From Phoronis ovalis (Eukaryota > Phoronida > Phoronidae), in NCBI GenBank assembly GCA_028565635.1, contig JAOXYB010026512.1, positions 1-31,744 of the forward strand: DNA of 31,744 nucleotides, read 5' to 3'. Made by a program: the position numbers and the translations under genes. Shown in pieces: positions 8,875-20,874 of the stretch. How positions within the stretch are numbered: position 1 is the first letter of the stretch; each line of letters opens with the position of its first letter. A model generated the notes under the pieces. The model saw only the letters and a program-made list of their open reading frames with translations. It made no database searches and had not been told where the DNA came from.

Positions 8875-11800
8875 TTATTCTCGTAAAGTTTGCATTTAGT
8901 TGTTAAGCGTCCATAAAATAAGTTATTAGTGTCATCTAACTGTTTAATTATTACTTTTAATAATTGCTATTGGCGTCAATGTGCAGATTACTTAATGTTA
9001 AATTATAATGTCATAATTAATGAAGGTTAGTAAAAATTTTACTTGTGTACCATTATTTTAATTTATAGCAGCTTAGGATAACAATATAATACCATTTTAA
9101 GAATTGTTACTAACGTCAACTTATGAATCAGCAATTGCTTAGGGAAAATAAAGAATACTTATATTATATGACAGAAGTTTATGGAAAATATAATTGTGTA
9201 CTAACACCTACATCTACCGGCTCCTCGCAAGCCAGCTGTCAGATGGTTATAAACATTAATTTTAAAAACATAAAGATGAACATCCACTCGATACGCAAAA
9301 AGTCTTATGCATGGGATGTTTTGTATTGATATAGCTTGCTTTGGTTATACTTTTGACGTATTGCATATTTGCCCACTATAGATTTTTATAACATATAAAT
9401 CTACCTATCGACGAGCACGAGCACCTATAAGAAGGTTCGTTCCATGCAAATGTTTTGTAATTAATGTTAGATAATTCGATATAATTTTTTTTTAATAAGT
9501 AAAAATTATGCTATTACAGACAATTCATCCCTAGCTGACTTTCGAGCCTGTGAACATTTTGACGGCTTGTCTTTATAACTCGGTATGCCTTATTACATTA
9601 CAAATAATAAAAGTTCTTTTCAACATTCAGTACTATTTATTTAGACTAGTAATATATATGATCATACACTTGTTTTGCAATTAGAATGCACTGATGAAAC
9701 AGACAGCCAAACCTGATACTGTATAACATCATGTGCACACTCAATTTACCTATCAAGCCATTTAACAGCCAGCAATTTGTATGTTTCAAGTTCTGCTTTA
9801 CGATTTTTGTTTCATTCCTTGCAGTTTACAGTTCCATCAATATGCCTTCAAAAAACATCATTTTCTAGTTGATAAACAACATTTTCTTCATCGGCTAAAA
9901 ACTACCGATCGCGAGGTTTTCCTCATGGCCCCGAGAGAACGCCTAAGGGCTATATTTCTTCAACTAAAGAACCTGTCATAAGGGCAATTTCCCAAATATC
10001 GTCATAGTCTTATTTACGAAAAAGCCAGTAACAAAGGGTGATACGGTAGTCTACATATTATAATTATTATCTTCCTTCATATTATAATTATTATCTTCCT
10101 TCTTTCATTTTAAAAATGAGTAACAGTGCTTACATTTACTAAATGGCACAGCGCTATCGATTATGAATAATATAAATGCTTTTTATAAAGTAGTTTATCA
10201 TAAAGTCAGAACAGTAATGATGTAGTTAACTGAGTATTCTAATCATATTACCAGCTAGAGATTGCTTCCAAAGAAAATGTGAAACTATACAGATTTAATG
10301 GAATGTTCTCTATCTAAATTCCTTGATTTTAATGAATTTTTATTAACGAAATGTATTCTGTCATTTTTTAAATTGTTCGTGCCATTTATTTTGATTATAC
10401 GTGTTTAATAATTTAACGAAACTAAATGTTTCACTCTAAAAATGCAACAAAATCAATAAATTTCACATTTAATTAATTTACTACAGGAAAAAAATAACAA
10501 TTTTTAACAAGACGCATATAAATTGAACATATATAGAAAGGGACGATTACATTTGTTTATTACTAAGATTGACTAAAACTTATCTTTTTTTAAAGTATGC
10601 CTGTTTCCCCGTGCTTCTACGAATCATATCCAACGATGCATATTATGCAATTAAAAATAACAAAATCATATCATCTCTAAAGCTAGCTTACTGTTTTCAT
10701 AAAACATCTAATACTGTCGTTCTGCGTTGTGAATCATTTTCCTTACATCTATTAATTTAGCAAAATAATATAGCGGGCTGACTCGAAGATTGCCTACCTT
10801 GAGTAATTTGACTTCATGTTTTATCCCGTGCTACTTAACGCGGTATTTACATAGAAAGCTTACTGTATTAGCTTGACTATAGAACAAATTAAAACAAGGC
10901 ATATTTATACAAAATGTCATCATTTAATTAAGATTTTAAATAGCTAATTTGACAAAGTGACGTGAAAATAAATATTGACTGAATATTGTAACCAATTGTA
11001 TGATAACACCTAACATGCGGAACAGTAATAATATACTTTACATGGATTAGTAGCATAATATTACTTGCACCCTGGATATTTTTGTTCCCTGCATCTAACT
11101 TTTTTCAGAAAAACAAAATCAGTATGTTTAAATTTGTTTTTGTGTGTTTATATGTAAGTAAATATTACAAGTAAATAGCAACTACAACGTAAAAATAAAC
11201 GGTTGAAGAATTTTCGTATTTTTATATTATAGCTCTTAATTCTAAAATATTAGGTTTTCGGCGAAATTTCAACATTTCCAACAATTTAATATAGGGAATT
11301 TTTTTCTTAGAACCCACATAATTAAATAGTCTTACAATAAACAATTGTAACTTGCTATGAAATCTCGGTTTCATGTTCTTTACGTTGCTCTCAATTAAAA
11401 CAAGATAAGTAAATGAACTTGACTGTTAGCATCTTGACAAAAAATGCAGTATTTGTTATATGTATAATGAGCGTTCATTGTTATTACGTACCGCATTGAC
11501 TTTGCAAAATAAAAGATATGACTAGTGTTATCTGTAAGAACAAGAAAGGTGTAATTTGCAGGGCTGGAGATTTTGTTTGTTTTCTAAATTTAGGTCCAAA
11601 CAAGATGCTGAAGCACTTGTTTTGTTGCCAAATATTATTTTTTGCTATTGATGTCTGACCAGCAACTATTCAAAGTTTCTCATTATTATATATTTTTTTA
11701 TTTTGCGTGTAATTAACTCTGAAGTCCAGAGTTGAATATGTATGGTTAATTATGCGCATTACATGGATTGGGCTTGGAGTCTTGGAGTTTAATTTGTAAC

Positions 11801-12984
11801 CATATATCTTGTTGTCCGTCACCTTACCAGAAAACAACATCGGGTGGGCAAAGGAAATGACGGGGAAATGACATCAACTTCATCATGATTTCTCAAGCTA
11901 AGCCCAAAAAGGGGAAAAAAGTTTGTTTCGGAATTCTATGTCTAAAACTCATGCACTGCAATTTACCACAGTAAGTTTAATTATGAATATGAACAATATT
12001 GAATTGTACCGGCCGGTAAATTAAAAATGATAGCTAGCAAACGTATCGTCATACGGATTTTCCGCGGGGGACTTACTAGGTAGGCTGGACGTGCCAACCA
12101 AGATATATTGATTGATTCAAAGTTCCGCATATAATACGTACGACTAGATACTATGCATACGTTTATTCAGTCAAATTACTTCCGCCTAGTTTTTTTTTTA
12201 ATAAGGTCACAATTATTTACGTTAAAATGAGAAATTGTGGAAATGGTGTCATACGTACTTTGTCCATGCGTGTAATCATTATACAAATCTTCATAACAAA
12301 TTTGCTTGGCAAGAACATAAATCACATTTATTTCGCCCAATAACCAATGACACCAGTGTTAGGCTAGCTAGTCACAGGAAACATTAAAACATGTTATTGA
12401 ATGATTGGAATACAACAAATAAAATGCCATACATCATATTTCCCTTCATCAGAAGATTTATAGGGCGATATCTGTAAATATATACTGTATTTTGGATATG
12501 ACGTCAGAATACATAACTGGTGGGCGTGTCTGAAAATAAAACCTCCAGTGGGCGATGTAGATCAATTCCAGTGACTATGGCAGGAGAGGGGTGTTTAGAT
12601 CGAGGTCCTTAATTTCTTGTACTTGCATATATGATAGTTTGAGCCATGCAGTTGTTTCGAAAGAAGCTCGATGTTAAGGTTAAGCTAGACCCTAGTTACT
12701 ATTTAGTTAAAAATTCGTGAAATATCCACATTACATTTTTTTTACACAAATAAATGCTTTCTGAAACTTTAACATTCATGCTATGTCAGTTATGTTTGTT
12801 TCTATCAAGTGGGGGTTAATTTGTTAGGCGTTCAATCAGGTAAACAGAAATGAATTTCCTTTAGTTGGTCAACGAAAGTTAACAATTTAGTATAGATAGC
12901 AAAAAAAATATACCAGAAATGTGAACAGTCAAATGCAAAAACATGTATCCATACCTTTGTAGGTGTTTAACAAAGGATTATGCT
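8875..12984. other. Intergenic, A+T-rich, no gene recognised
   Basis: No conserved coding sequence was found. Short open frames here, such as those near 9123, 9781 and 10569, have A+T-driven composition and no family resemblance. A palindromic CRE-like TGACGTCA lies at 12499-12506 and is followed by gggcg words around 12523-12557, which may mark a regulatory element. A consensus donor-like GTAAGT on the - strand near 12070 has no assigned exon. Confidence 0.5.
10054..10101. repeat. Perfect tandem duplication of a 24-bp unit
   Basis: The 24-base unit starting catattataattattatctt occurs twice without a gap at 10054-10077 and 10078-10101. The identity indicates a recent slippage duplication. 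Confidence 0.9.
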
Positions 12985-13113
12985 TTAAACATAACGACAT
13001 TGTACGCGACCATTGTTGATGCTGGAAACTGAAACATTGTGCTGCGCAGCACTTGGTCTAACGGATTTGTCTTCACCGGTTTTCGTCATAACGGAACTGC
13101 TCACTACTGCCAT
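12985..13113 (-). CDS. Orphan small ORF or first coding exon, 42 codons
   Basis: ATG at 13113 (context gataATGG) opens 42 codons, read right to left, ending at TAA 12987-12985. The composition looks coding: serine/valine-rich (MAVVSSSVMTKTGEDK at the start), balanced third positions, several CpG codons, and clearly higher G+C than the flanks. No domain is recognised. It could be a genuine short peptide, or an exon leaving the frame at a donor such as CGC/GTACAA near 13013. No partner exon could be joined with confidence. The patch also contains the palindrome tgctgcgcagca (13039-13050). Confidence 0.3.
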   Translation of the reverse strand: MAVVSSSVMTKTGEDKSVRPSAAQHNVSVSSINNGRVQCRYV

Positions 13114-14700
13114 TATCTCTTCTTCTGATCAGTGAGTTGTCGTTTTATTGAGGATGGCAGGGAAAATTGGCAATTGCTAGAGGATCGATTGCGCACGAGT
13201 TAAAGGTTTGCCTTTATTTAGTGTTAAATCAGTGGCTTGCAGTTACAAGTCATTCTTGACCAACAGTGCAGCAATTACATAAACCGGATTTAATCTCCTA
13301 AAAATGTCCCATTAATGTCCGACGGTTTCCGAGTTTAGTGAACAAACAAATTTATATACCTATTAAGCGTACGGCACATCTGGCATACCAAATTATATTA
13401 GTCAATCACTTCATTAATAAATGCATACAACACTATCAATTTACTAGATGCGCATTCGTTTTGTTATTTAATATCATCTAACGGCATTATTGTATTAAAA
13501 AATATTGCCTAGAATTTAAACGGAACAGTGAATCAATTGTACATGCCTATGTGTTATGTTCAAAATTAGGTTATTGTTTGGCTTGTCTTTATACTGCTGT
13601 AATCATGCAAATTAATTTTTTTTAATGGATTATTTCTTGGTCTTGTCACATGTTACCGTTACTAAATCACTAACAGTAATTGATATTTTAATATTCATTG
13701 TTAGCGTTTATGTATATATTTTCAAATTAATGAGTTTTGAGCGAATTGAATGTTATATGCTTGTGTAACTTTTACTTATTGAAACGTAAAATGTATATAT
13801 ATATATCTTACCTGTGTCTAAGTTAAGTTTCTAGAAAACGTACCAATTAAAATACGACATCAAATCACCAATAATTTACATAAAAAAGATAAATATTTAT
13901 TGATGTACTTCTGTACAGTATGCTGGTACATATAAGTACACAGCGTCAGGAGGAGAAAATATGCTTTTTTGTATTTAGACACCTTTTGTAATTTTAAAGG
14001 TTATATTATCATAATTGCACCATTTTCAAGCCATGCTACCCTGATAATAGTGCGAAGTGTATCAATATGCATTTTTTTCTCCTTTTCCTCCCTTCTTCTT
14101 TGGGATTGGCCGTGTTGATCACTTTTACTTTAAAATTGGTGTAAATTTACTTAAATTGACTGAAATGAGAATTTTTTATTAATAAATGATGGGATTCTGT
14201 AGTGGAGGGAAAGCCTGCAAAGTGCTTGGGCAAGGTTCACTATGTGACCTATCTACAATGTACTATAGAAAAAGGTTTGTTGGCCATGCCTGCACGAAAA
14301 CATTATTATAAGCTAGAGACATAATTATCTTGATTTGTGACTCATGGAAAAAAATGTGATCGGAACCTTCAACGTCAGGCAAGATATGAAAACATTTACA
14401 GTGGATGGGAAAATTAATTGTGTACTTATACCCCGGGGGTACTCATGGTTTTTTGATTACGGGGTAGCCTGTACACAGGCTAAGGAAGGACTAATTATAT
14501 AAGGATTTAATATACTGATAGTTGACAATTTTGATAATTTTTCTCATATTTCGTCTTTAATAACAATGCTATCAATAAATTGATCATTATTAGTACTGAA
14601 AATAAAAATATATAAAATTGGGGTTTTGGGGATGGTATCAAACTATCAACATTTAAATAAAACTAAATATAAGTTACACAGAAGAAAAAATATAATTTAT
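13114..14700. other. Intergenic, A+T-rich
   Basis: No coding or RNA gene was recognised. There is a short (ta)n run near 13793-13806 and a palindromic taccccgggggta at 14429-14441. Nothing else is distinctive. Confidence 0.5.
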
Positions 14701-14760
14701 CATCACTTTAGGCAATTTGAGTAAAAAAATAATCACTTTATGCAATTTGAGTAAAAAAAT
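14701..14760. repeat. 30-bp tandem repeat, two units
   Basis: The units 14701-14730 and 14731-14760 differ at only two positions. Both contain atcactttaNgcaatttgag followed by taaaaaaat. The period is the same 30 bases as the array that follows about 90 bases later. Confidence 0.9.
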
Positions 14761-14850
14761 GTTCAATGATACAAACTTCATTATTCAGACTGAGTCCAGG
14801 CTAATTACGGAGATGTGCTGCCCAACCCAATCCAAAATTTTAAGTTGAGC

Positions 14851-15120
14851 ATGGTAGCAATCCAAATATTTTGAAATATAAGGGTAGCAATCCAAATTTT
14901 GTGAAATATAAGGGTAACAATCCAAAAGTTTAAAATATTTGAGTATAGCTATCCATTTTTACGCAAACTGACTGATACAAACCAAATTCCAAAAATCTTT
15001 TTATGGATACAAACTTAAAATTAATCCAAATTATTTGCTGTAAGCAGTGACTAGCAATCCAAAATTTTTGAATTTCTTTACGGTATAGTAGTAATCCAAA
15101 AAAACTACAGTAAGAAGTAT
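14851..15120. repeat. 30-bp satellite-like array, decaying to the right
   Basis: Three consecutive 30-base units start at 14851, 14881 and 14911. They share a(t/g)ggta(g/a)caatccaaa followed by a ttttgaaatata-like tail. From 14941 to about 15120 the caatccaaa/tatggata words recur at irregular spacing, for example near 15021, 15054, 15091 and 15121. This suggests an older, diverged part of the same array. It has no coding potential despite two A+T-rich open frames on the - strand. Confidence 0.75.
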
Positions 15121-15494
15121 ACAATCCATATCCACAATTTTGAGCACTCCCCGGAACTTTTACCATGTGTACTTTCCTTTTCTGAAATACAGTATGCATT
15201 GTAGATAAACAGAACAATGCTTTTGAAAGTTGAGGGAGTAGGTAATGTAATATATATGACTCGAAATTGGGTGGGTATTCTTGATTTAGTGTATATATTA
15301 AAAAGTATACTGCACAAGTTCATCAAATGCTTCAAAAATGGGAAATAACTGAGCAATATATAATTTATAGTCCTTAGAAATTTAGACCAATTGCACATCA
15401 ATTAAGAAATTTACGATGCTTTCATTAACTTTGCTGTAAATTTCGAGCAAAACAAAATTAACGTTATGTTTATGCAGCTGATTAATAATCATAT

Positions 15495-15646
15495 GTGAGT
15501 CCGAATACTGGCTGTAAATTCATCTTGTAAAAGTAAAAACGAACAAGTAAGGTAGGATGTTACATCAGTGAGCCCGAATGATGGCTGCATTAAATTCATC
15601 TTGTAATTAAAGGTACAAACGAACAATAAGGCAGGCTCTTACATCA
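15495..15646. repeat. Tandem duplication, units of 73 and 79 bp
   Basis: The units 15495-15567 and 15568-15646 both start gtgag(t/c)ccgaat. Both then contain ctg, ttaaattcatcttgtaa, an acgaacaa word and ggtagg/ggcagg, and both end in ttacatca. They differ by small indels and substitutions, so the duplication is not very recent. Confidence 0.85.
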
Positions 15647-16759
15647 GTGGCTCTGTGACTAATCATTTGATATATACTGATGACTTTACGTGTTTTTACT
15701 CCTATTGTCAAATAAATGAACTATTAAAAATTAAACTGTCAATGTTATGCTAATAAGACTGATATTATATACAATCTGACTATAAAAACAAACGTATGTA
15801 ACTTTTGCCTCATACAAATTTTCTCATTCAGACTTCTAAAGTTTCATTGTCTAGAAAAATAGGAAATAATGTATAAGCTTTTTCTAGGGAAGAAAGGGAC
15901 TTGGGTCATATATTTACTGATGACTTAACTGATAATAATGATACTTAAAAAAAGGTGTACAATTGTTATTCCTAAAAGTAATAAATCTAATATTCCAGTA
16001 AGAAAATTTAGTACGTGCTCTAGCTAAGGAGGTGAAAGTTTGTTGTTCAGGACTTATTTTTCTGATTTTTATTGTTGTCATTTATATATATATTAATGGT
16101 TCAATTATTATGCATAACTAAGTAACCATGATGAATTCCACAAAATGAAAGTAGCGTTTATTTAATAGTTTTGTACTTTAGGCACATTTTGATCGAAGTT
16201 TATAATTGTTTTGAATCTGTTAGTGGTATATATGTACATACTAGAGTTGATACCTTCGACTGTATATTAAGAAACAGGATGGCTGGTTTCATGTCCAGGC
16301 CCGTGTCCAGAATTTCATCCTCAGATAATTCTATTATTCGTGCATGCTGCAATAACGTTTTTGAATTAATCTTGCTGTTGGGATATCGGACGATCGAAAC
16401 TTTACTGAGGTAGTTGTACAAATGTAGTATTTATAGCGAGCCTCATCTTATGGACATTATTTTATTTTTTTAAATGCGCATCATGAATATTTGTCTGAAA
16501 TAGACATATATATTATTAAAAACAATTTAAAACTGTAAATAATTTGCTCCTCATTGAACACAGCTACATATATCATACTTTATGTAAACAGTAAATATAC
16601 CGTATAAATGCTAAACGCAAATATCACCAACAGTTATATATGTGGTAAATACCGGTAAATATACAGAGAAAACACTTGGCCATGGCACCGCCATTTGCAG
16701 GGAACCGATTTTAAATATCAAATAAAACAATCTGTTCGCAATAAGGAAAAGGGAAATAT

Positions 16760-16760
<1 letters not shown>
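15647..16760. other. Intergenic upstream of MFSD9; one weak exon-like patch
   Basis: Mostly A+T-rich sequence. At 16409-16200 the - strand is open for about 70 codons with locally higher G+C and coding-like composition (fragments such as HARIIELSEDEILDTGLDM). It lies behind a possible acceptor, caactacctcag. No family is recognised and there is no partner exon, so it is not called as a gene. Confidence 0.4.
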
Positions 16761-16790
<30 letters not shown>

Positions 16791-16922
16791 GTGTGTGCGT
16801 GTGGTGTGTGGTGCGTGCGTGCGTGCGTGCCTGCCTGTCTGTGTGTACTGTTTTGTCAGGGGATGTGTGTGTGTACGCGTGTATGCATTTCCCATCATGG
16901 TACACATGTATGTATGTATGTA
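16761..16922. repeat. Compound GT/TGCG/TGTA microsatellite
   Basis: (GT)n at 16761-16800 is interrupted by GTAT, followed by GTGCGTGC and CTGCCTGT variants to about 16850. A further GT run lies at about 16864-16878 and (ATGT)n at 16905-16922. It lies 130-290 bases upstream of the MFSD9 start codon. Long open frames over it in several frames are by-products of the repeat. Confidence 0.95.
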
Positions 16923-17049
16923 CGTTACGTTTGTATGTAATCTCGGAATGGAATCTGAAATACTATACCACACTAGCCCAGTTACCAGGTGAGTATCATA
17001 CGTTACAACGTAATTTGAAAACAGCTTATTAGCCTCCATTTTCACAATC

Positions 17050-20000
17050 ATGGCCGTCTTGGATGGAAGAGACGGCAGTAAACATGCAACAATTATCCTT
17101 TATATTATCGCTTTTATGGTAAGTATGCGAAGTACTTATGATCGGTGGACCAGCAAAACAAGTAAAAGTTAACTATACGAGAACTTTGGTAATTATAGCT
17201 GCTAGCGTTTTCAAGAAACTGACCAATGAACCATATACTACTTTTGGTGCACTGACTTGAGTAGTTGAGATATTAATCTCAGTTTAAAAGCTGTACGTGG
17301 CTATGTTTAAAAACTGTTGGAGCGGATTTCGTATCTGTCTATATAATCTAAGTTTAACATCTCTTTGTACACTCTTTAGGGAACCCTATTGTTTAGACTC
17401 CGTTAACAAACAAATGAATAAAGTTTTCCAAGAAACCCCTATATATGTTTCCCGTCATCGTCACGGTCCATTAGGCATTACTCAGCACGTGAATTGGTAT
17501 GATATTAAAAAAGTAAAGATCTTGTTTTCATAGAAATATTGTGCGTGTTTCAGGACATGTTTGGAGTGAGTTTAATCATTCCATTAATAATGAGCCATGC
17601 CAAGTCGTTGGGAGCCACTCCAGCGACTGCAGGATTAATAGGTAACTCTCGAGTCATGCATGTGGAAAGTGCCCTTTGTTGATGTTATAATGTGAGTTGG
17701 TGTTTGTAGATGTTCCTGCTACTGGAATTGTATAAGTAAATTATAAATAAATGTAATAATTCACTCCAAAGTAGAAAGGACAGTATTCTATTACATAAGG
17801 CAGTATAATGCTTTATTTATAAAAATGACAATTTAAAATGAAAATAATTTTGATTCAAAACTGTTACTCATACAGATTTATTGTTTTAGGATCTATCTAT
17901 GGTGCTATTCAGTTAATTTCAGGACCAATAGTGGTGAGTGTCAGATAGTAATTACATGCAGTATTTAAGTTTAGCATTTTTTTAATCTGGAACAAATAGA
18001 GCTAGTGACAAATCACTTTACGGAACAGGCTACAAATCATGCTTATATAGTGCTTTATAACTAGTGTGGATAAACCTTTGTTATTGCTGAAGAATAGTTT
18101 TTACATATCTCCAGTGGTGGCCCTTGGGTTTGATTTTTACAAAATATTAACAAAAGAGTGTGAAACAATTTCAGGAGGTGTAGGAGCTTGTTTTCTGTTA
18201 GTTGAAGGGGATAATCCAACCTGCCCAAAAATTGTTACTGATTCCAGCGGAAGATAAATGTTTAAAATATCGGTTGTAGATTTTGAGAAAAGTCTTTGTT
18301 TAAAGGACCGCACATATTACGTTGTATAATGTTGAATTATTTTTTCGTGGAAAAGAAGTTTTATCGTTAGGCGAAATTTTTGATAGAGATGAAGTAAATA
18401 ATTTTGTAGATTAACGGTGTGCACACAAGAAAATGCCGTATATGTTTGTTTTAAGTTCTCATAATATCCTTTTTAGGGTAAATGGAGTGACAAATCGGGT
18501 CGACGACATGTGTTAGTGATATGTCTTGTTATTTGTGCACCAGGATATGCATTAGCTGGTGTTTGGAGGTCTTTATGGGTTCTTGTCGTAGCCAGAATAC
18601 CCTTAGGTAAGTAATATAAAATAATATTGTAACTGCTACGTTTTGGCCTCATTTGAAAATTAACGCTTTTGCTCAATTCAATTGAGTTTCTATAGGCATA
18701 TTAATGAGCCTCACCACATCTGACCAGTATGTTTATGGATAAGGGAACTCTGTCATGATAGTTCTTTAACAGAAGTATTTCTGTTTGAAACCTGTACTTT
18801 TACATAGAATGAAGTGTTATATTACACCAGCTTTCTAGCGGCATCAACATTTAAGTCATAAATTTGTAAAACTTCCCTCTCTTGTACCAAATGTCACAAA
18901 TAAAGCAATATAGTTTTCTTGTATGAAAAATAGATTGCGTAAGATTATGAATGACTGTCTTAAACTATACCCACTTGTTGTAGCAGGTATCAGGCCTCTG
19001 CAAAGCTGTTGTTGTGCCATGAGTAGGTGATAGGATATATCACCGACTGGTCACACCTTTCTGAGAATAAGGCAATAATAACTAAATCTCACTCTACAAT
19101 CGCAATTTCTACTTTACAGGTATTTTCAAGCATACCCAAGAGATAACCAAAGCTTACTTAGCTGACATCACTCCTGAGGAATGGCATTCTGCTGTGTATG
19201 GCTACATAAATGCTGCAGGGAGTGCAGGCTTTATACTTGGACCTCTTGTTGGCGGACATTTAGCTGAAACAAGTTTCAATGAAGCCTATATACTTAGTGG
19301 CAGCATAATGGCTTTAACTGCAGGTGTGAAATATAACTGTGCCATGTATATTGAGTGCTATAAAGGTTTAAACTAGTTTAATTTATTCAACAAAGGACTA
19401 AAAACTTAACCATGCTGTCAATAAATGTTTATAAGAGCTCACGAACCTTCCATTAACCAAGCTGAGGAATACAAGCTGCCCGTAACTTGCAATCATTGGT
19501 AGGCCTGCTAGGTAAATAGCGATAGTAATATTACTGTCAAAAGCCTGTTCTACAAAAACTTAAAGATTTTATTGATAAGCACCTTATAATATAAAAGGTA
19601 CAATCAAATCCAAACATTACAAAACAACTAAACAAACTGATACAGAAAAAAAGATGGTGCCCATATTTGTGTCACTTTTAGGGTTAAGCGAGTATTTAAA
19701 AAAATGGGACCTTTGTAATAAAGTACTTGTATGCACTAGGTGGCATGAGGAAATGAACCAAAAAAATCCCACAATTCAATGTAGTTATGAGTGTACCATG
19801 TTGAATTGTGGGATTAATCAATCATATGTACCTGTGTGATAGAAGCATTCTGCTTTGCTGCAATACAGCACAAAATATGCTTTCTTAATACCTTGTTAAT
19901 TTCTTTTTCAAAGTGTAGTATGTTACAGGCATGGTGAAACTAATAGAAAGAAGATGTCTTAAAAGATAGATTTATTAGTTAACTTTGACAAGACAAATTG

Positions 20001-20874
20001 AAATACTACAGTAAATACTTTAGCTTGAAAATGTCACATTTTCTCCCTTGATAGGTGAGATTTGAAACTGACAGCAGAAAGGTTGCTATTGTCAAGGTAA
20101 CAAATCTGAGTCTAAATCTGATTGATTCTAGTACACGTTTTCCTTTCAGTTATTGTCTACACATTCCTTCCTGAGGCCATCTCAAAGCCTCATCCTGATC
20201 TGACCAGAGATGAATCAGCAACCTCTTTAAAGAAGCTGGGATCTGATGAAATTTCCTTTAGCCTAAAGGAACTTATAACGTCTTTCAAGAAGATTCACTG
20301 GGAATATCTGTGGGATATTTTCCTGTATAGGTTTTTATTGGGGGCATCAATGCTAATATTTCGTAGTAATTTTAGCCTAATGTTAGAGTATAAATTTGAG
20401 GTCACACCTAAGATCATAGGTTACGTTATATCGTATAATGGAATTGTTGGAGCACTGAGTGGATTTTTTATTGGTAAGATTGCAAGCTTTTATTCTGATG
20501 AAAATAAGTTGCTTCAGCATAATACAATAGCTACATTAGTATCCATGATTGCATTGACATTTGCGCCTACTGTGGAAATACTCGTGATACTTATGACACC
20601 ATTAAGTTTATGCAATGTTATTAGTCGAGTTTGTATTACAAAGCTGACTATACGTAAAGGTGGTACCCAAGAAGCGGGTGCCTTATTTGGTTTAGGTCAA
20701 AGTGTGATGTCAATAGCAAGAATGTTAGCACCGCTGATAGGCGGCATTGCTCAAGAAGTCAGTGTGAACGGCCCAGGTTATGTTGGCTCCGCTATAGCCA
20801 TCTCCGCTTTGGCATTGGTCCTTCTCCATCCCATGGATCGGGTTCCTGCAAAGGAAGTAGGCAAACAGAAATAG
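17050..20874 (+). CDS. MFSD9: MFSD9, major facilitator superfamily domain-containing protein 9
   Basis: A 419-residue multipass transporter of the MFS; MFSD9 is an orphan member with no established substrate. The exons are 17050-17118, 17554-17641, 17890-17933, 18477-18606, 19120-19323 and 20150-20874. All introns are GT-AG and every phase matches. The N-terminal half shows D-M-F-G-V-S-L-I-I-P-L (TM1), then SHAKSLGATPATAGLIG. MFS motif A, GKWSDKSGRRHVL (residues 68-80), lies between TM2 and TM3, followed by ARIPLGIFKHT and the TM5 signature SAGFILGPLVGG. The C-terminal exon has WDIFLYRFL, SNFSLMLEYKF, GYVISYNG and GLGQSVMSIARMLAPLIGG, all colinear with vertebrate MFSD9. The start is the ATG in exon 1, in good context (atcATGG) and aligned with the family N-terminus. 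The protein is slightly shorter than the roughly 470-residue human one, mainly in the central loop. Exon 3 is only 44 nt. Confidence 0.95.
18301..18428. mobile_element. Possible MITE remnant in MFSD9 intron 3
   Basis: The segment begins taaaggaccgcacatatta and ends taacggtgtgcacacaaga. Read on the opposite strand the right end becomes gtgcacaccgtta. It therefore resembles both its own left end and the tttaaggtcgcacaccggtta segment at 6651. Inverted, related termini around a short non-coding core suggest a non-autonomous DNA transposon. The match is imperfect and no target-site duplication could be fixed. Confidence 0.35.

Noticed and set aside
9929-9985. Eighteen-codon ORF starting ATGGCCCCGAGAG in a G+C-richer patch
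   Set aside because: Too short, with no splice partner and no family resemblance.
14930-15401. Two overlapping minus-strand open frames of 95-98 codons
   Set aside because: They overlap the 30-bp repeat zone, have A+T-driven composition and show no family resemblance.
16611-17051. Long open frames on both strands rich in Cys/Val or Thr/His
   Set aside because: They are translations of the GT/CA microsatellite, not genes.
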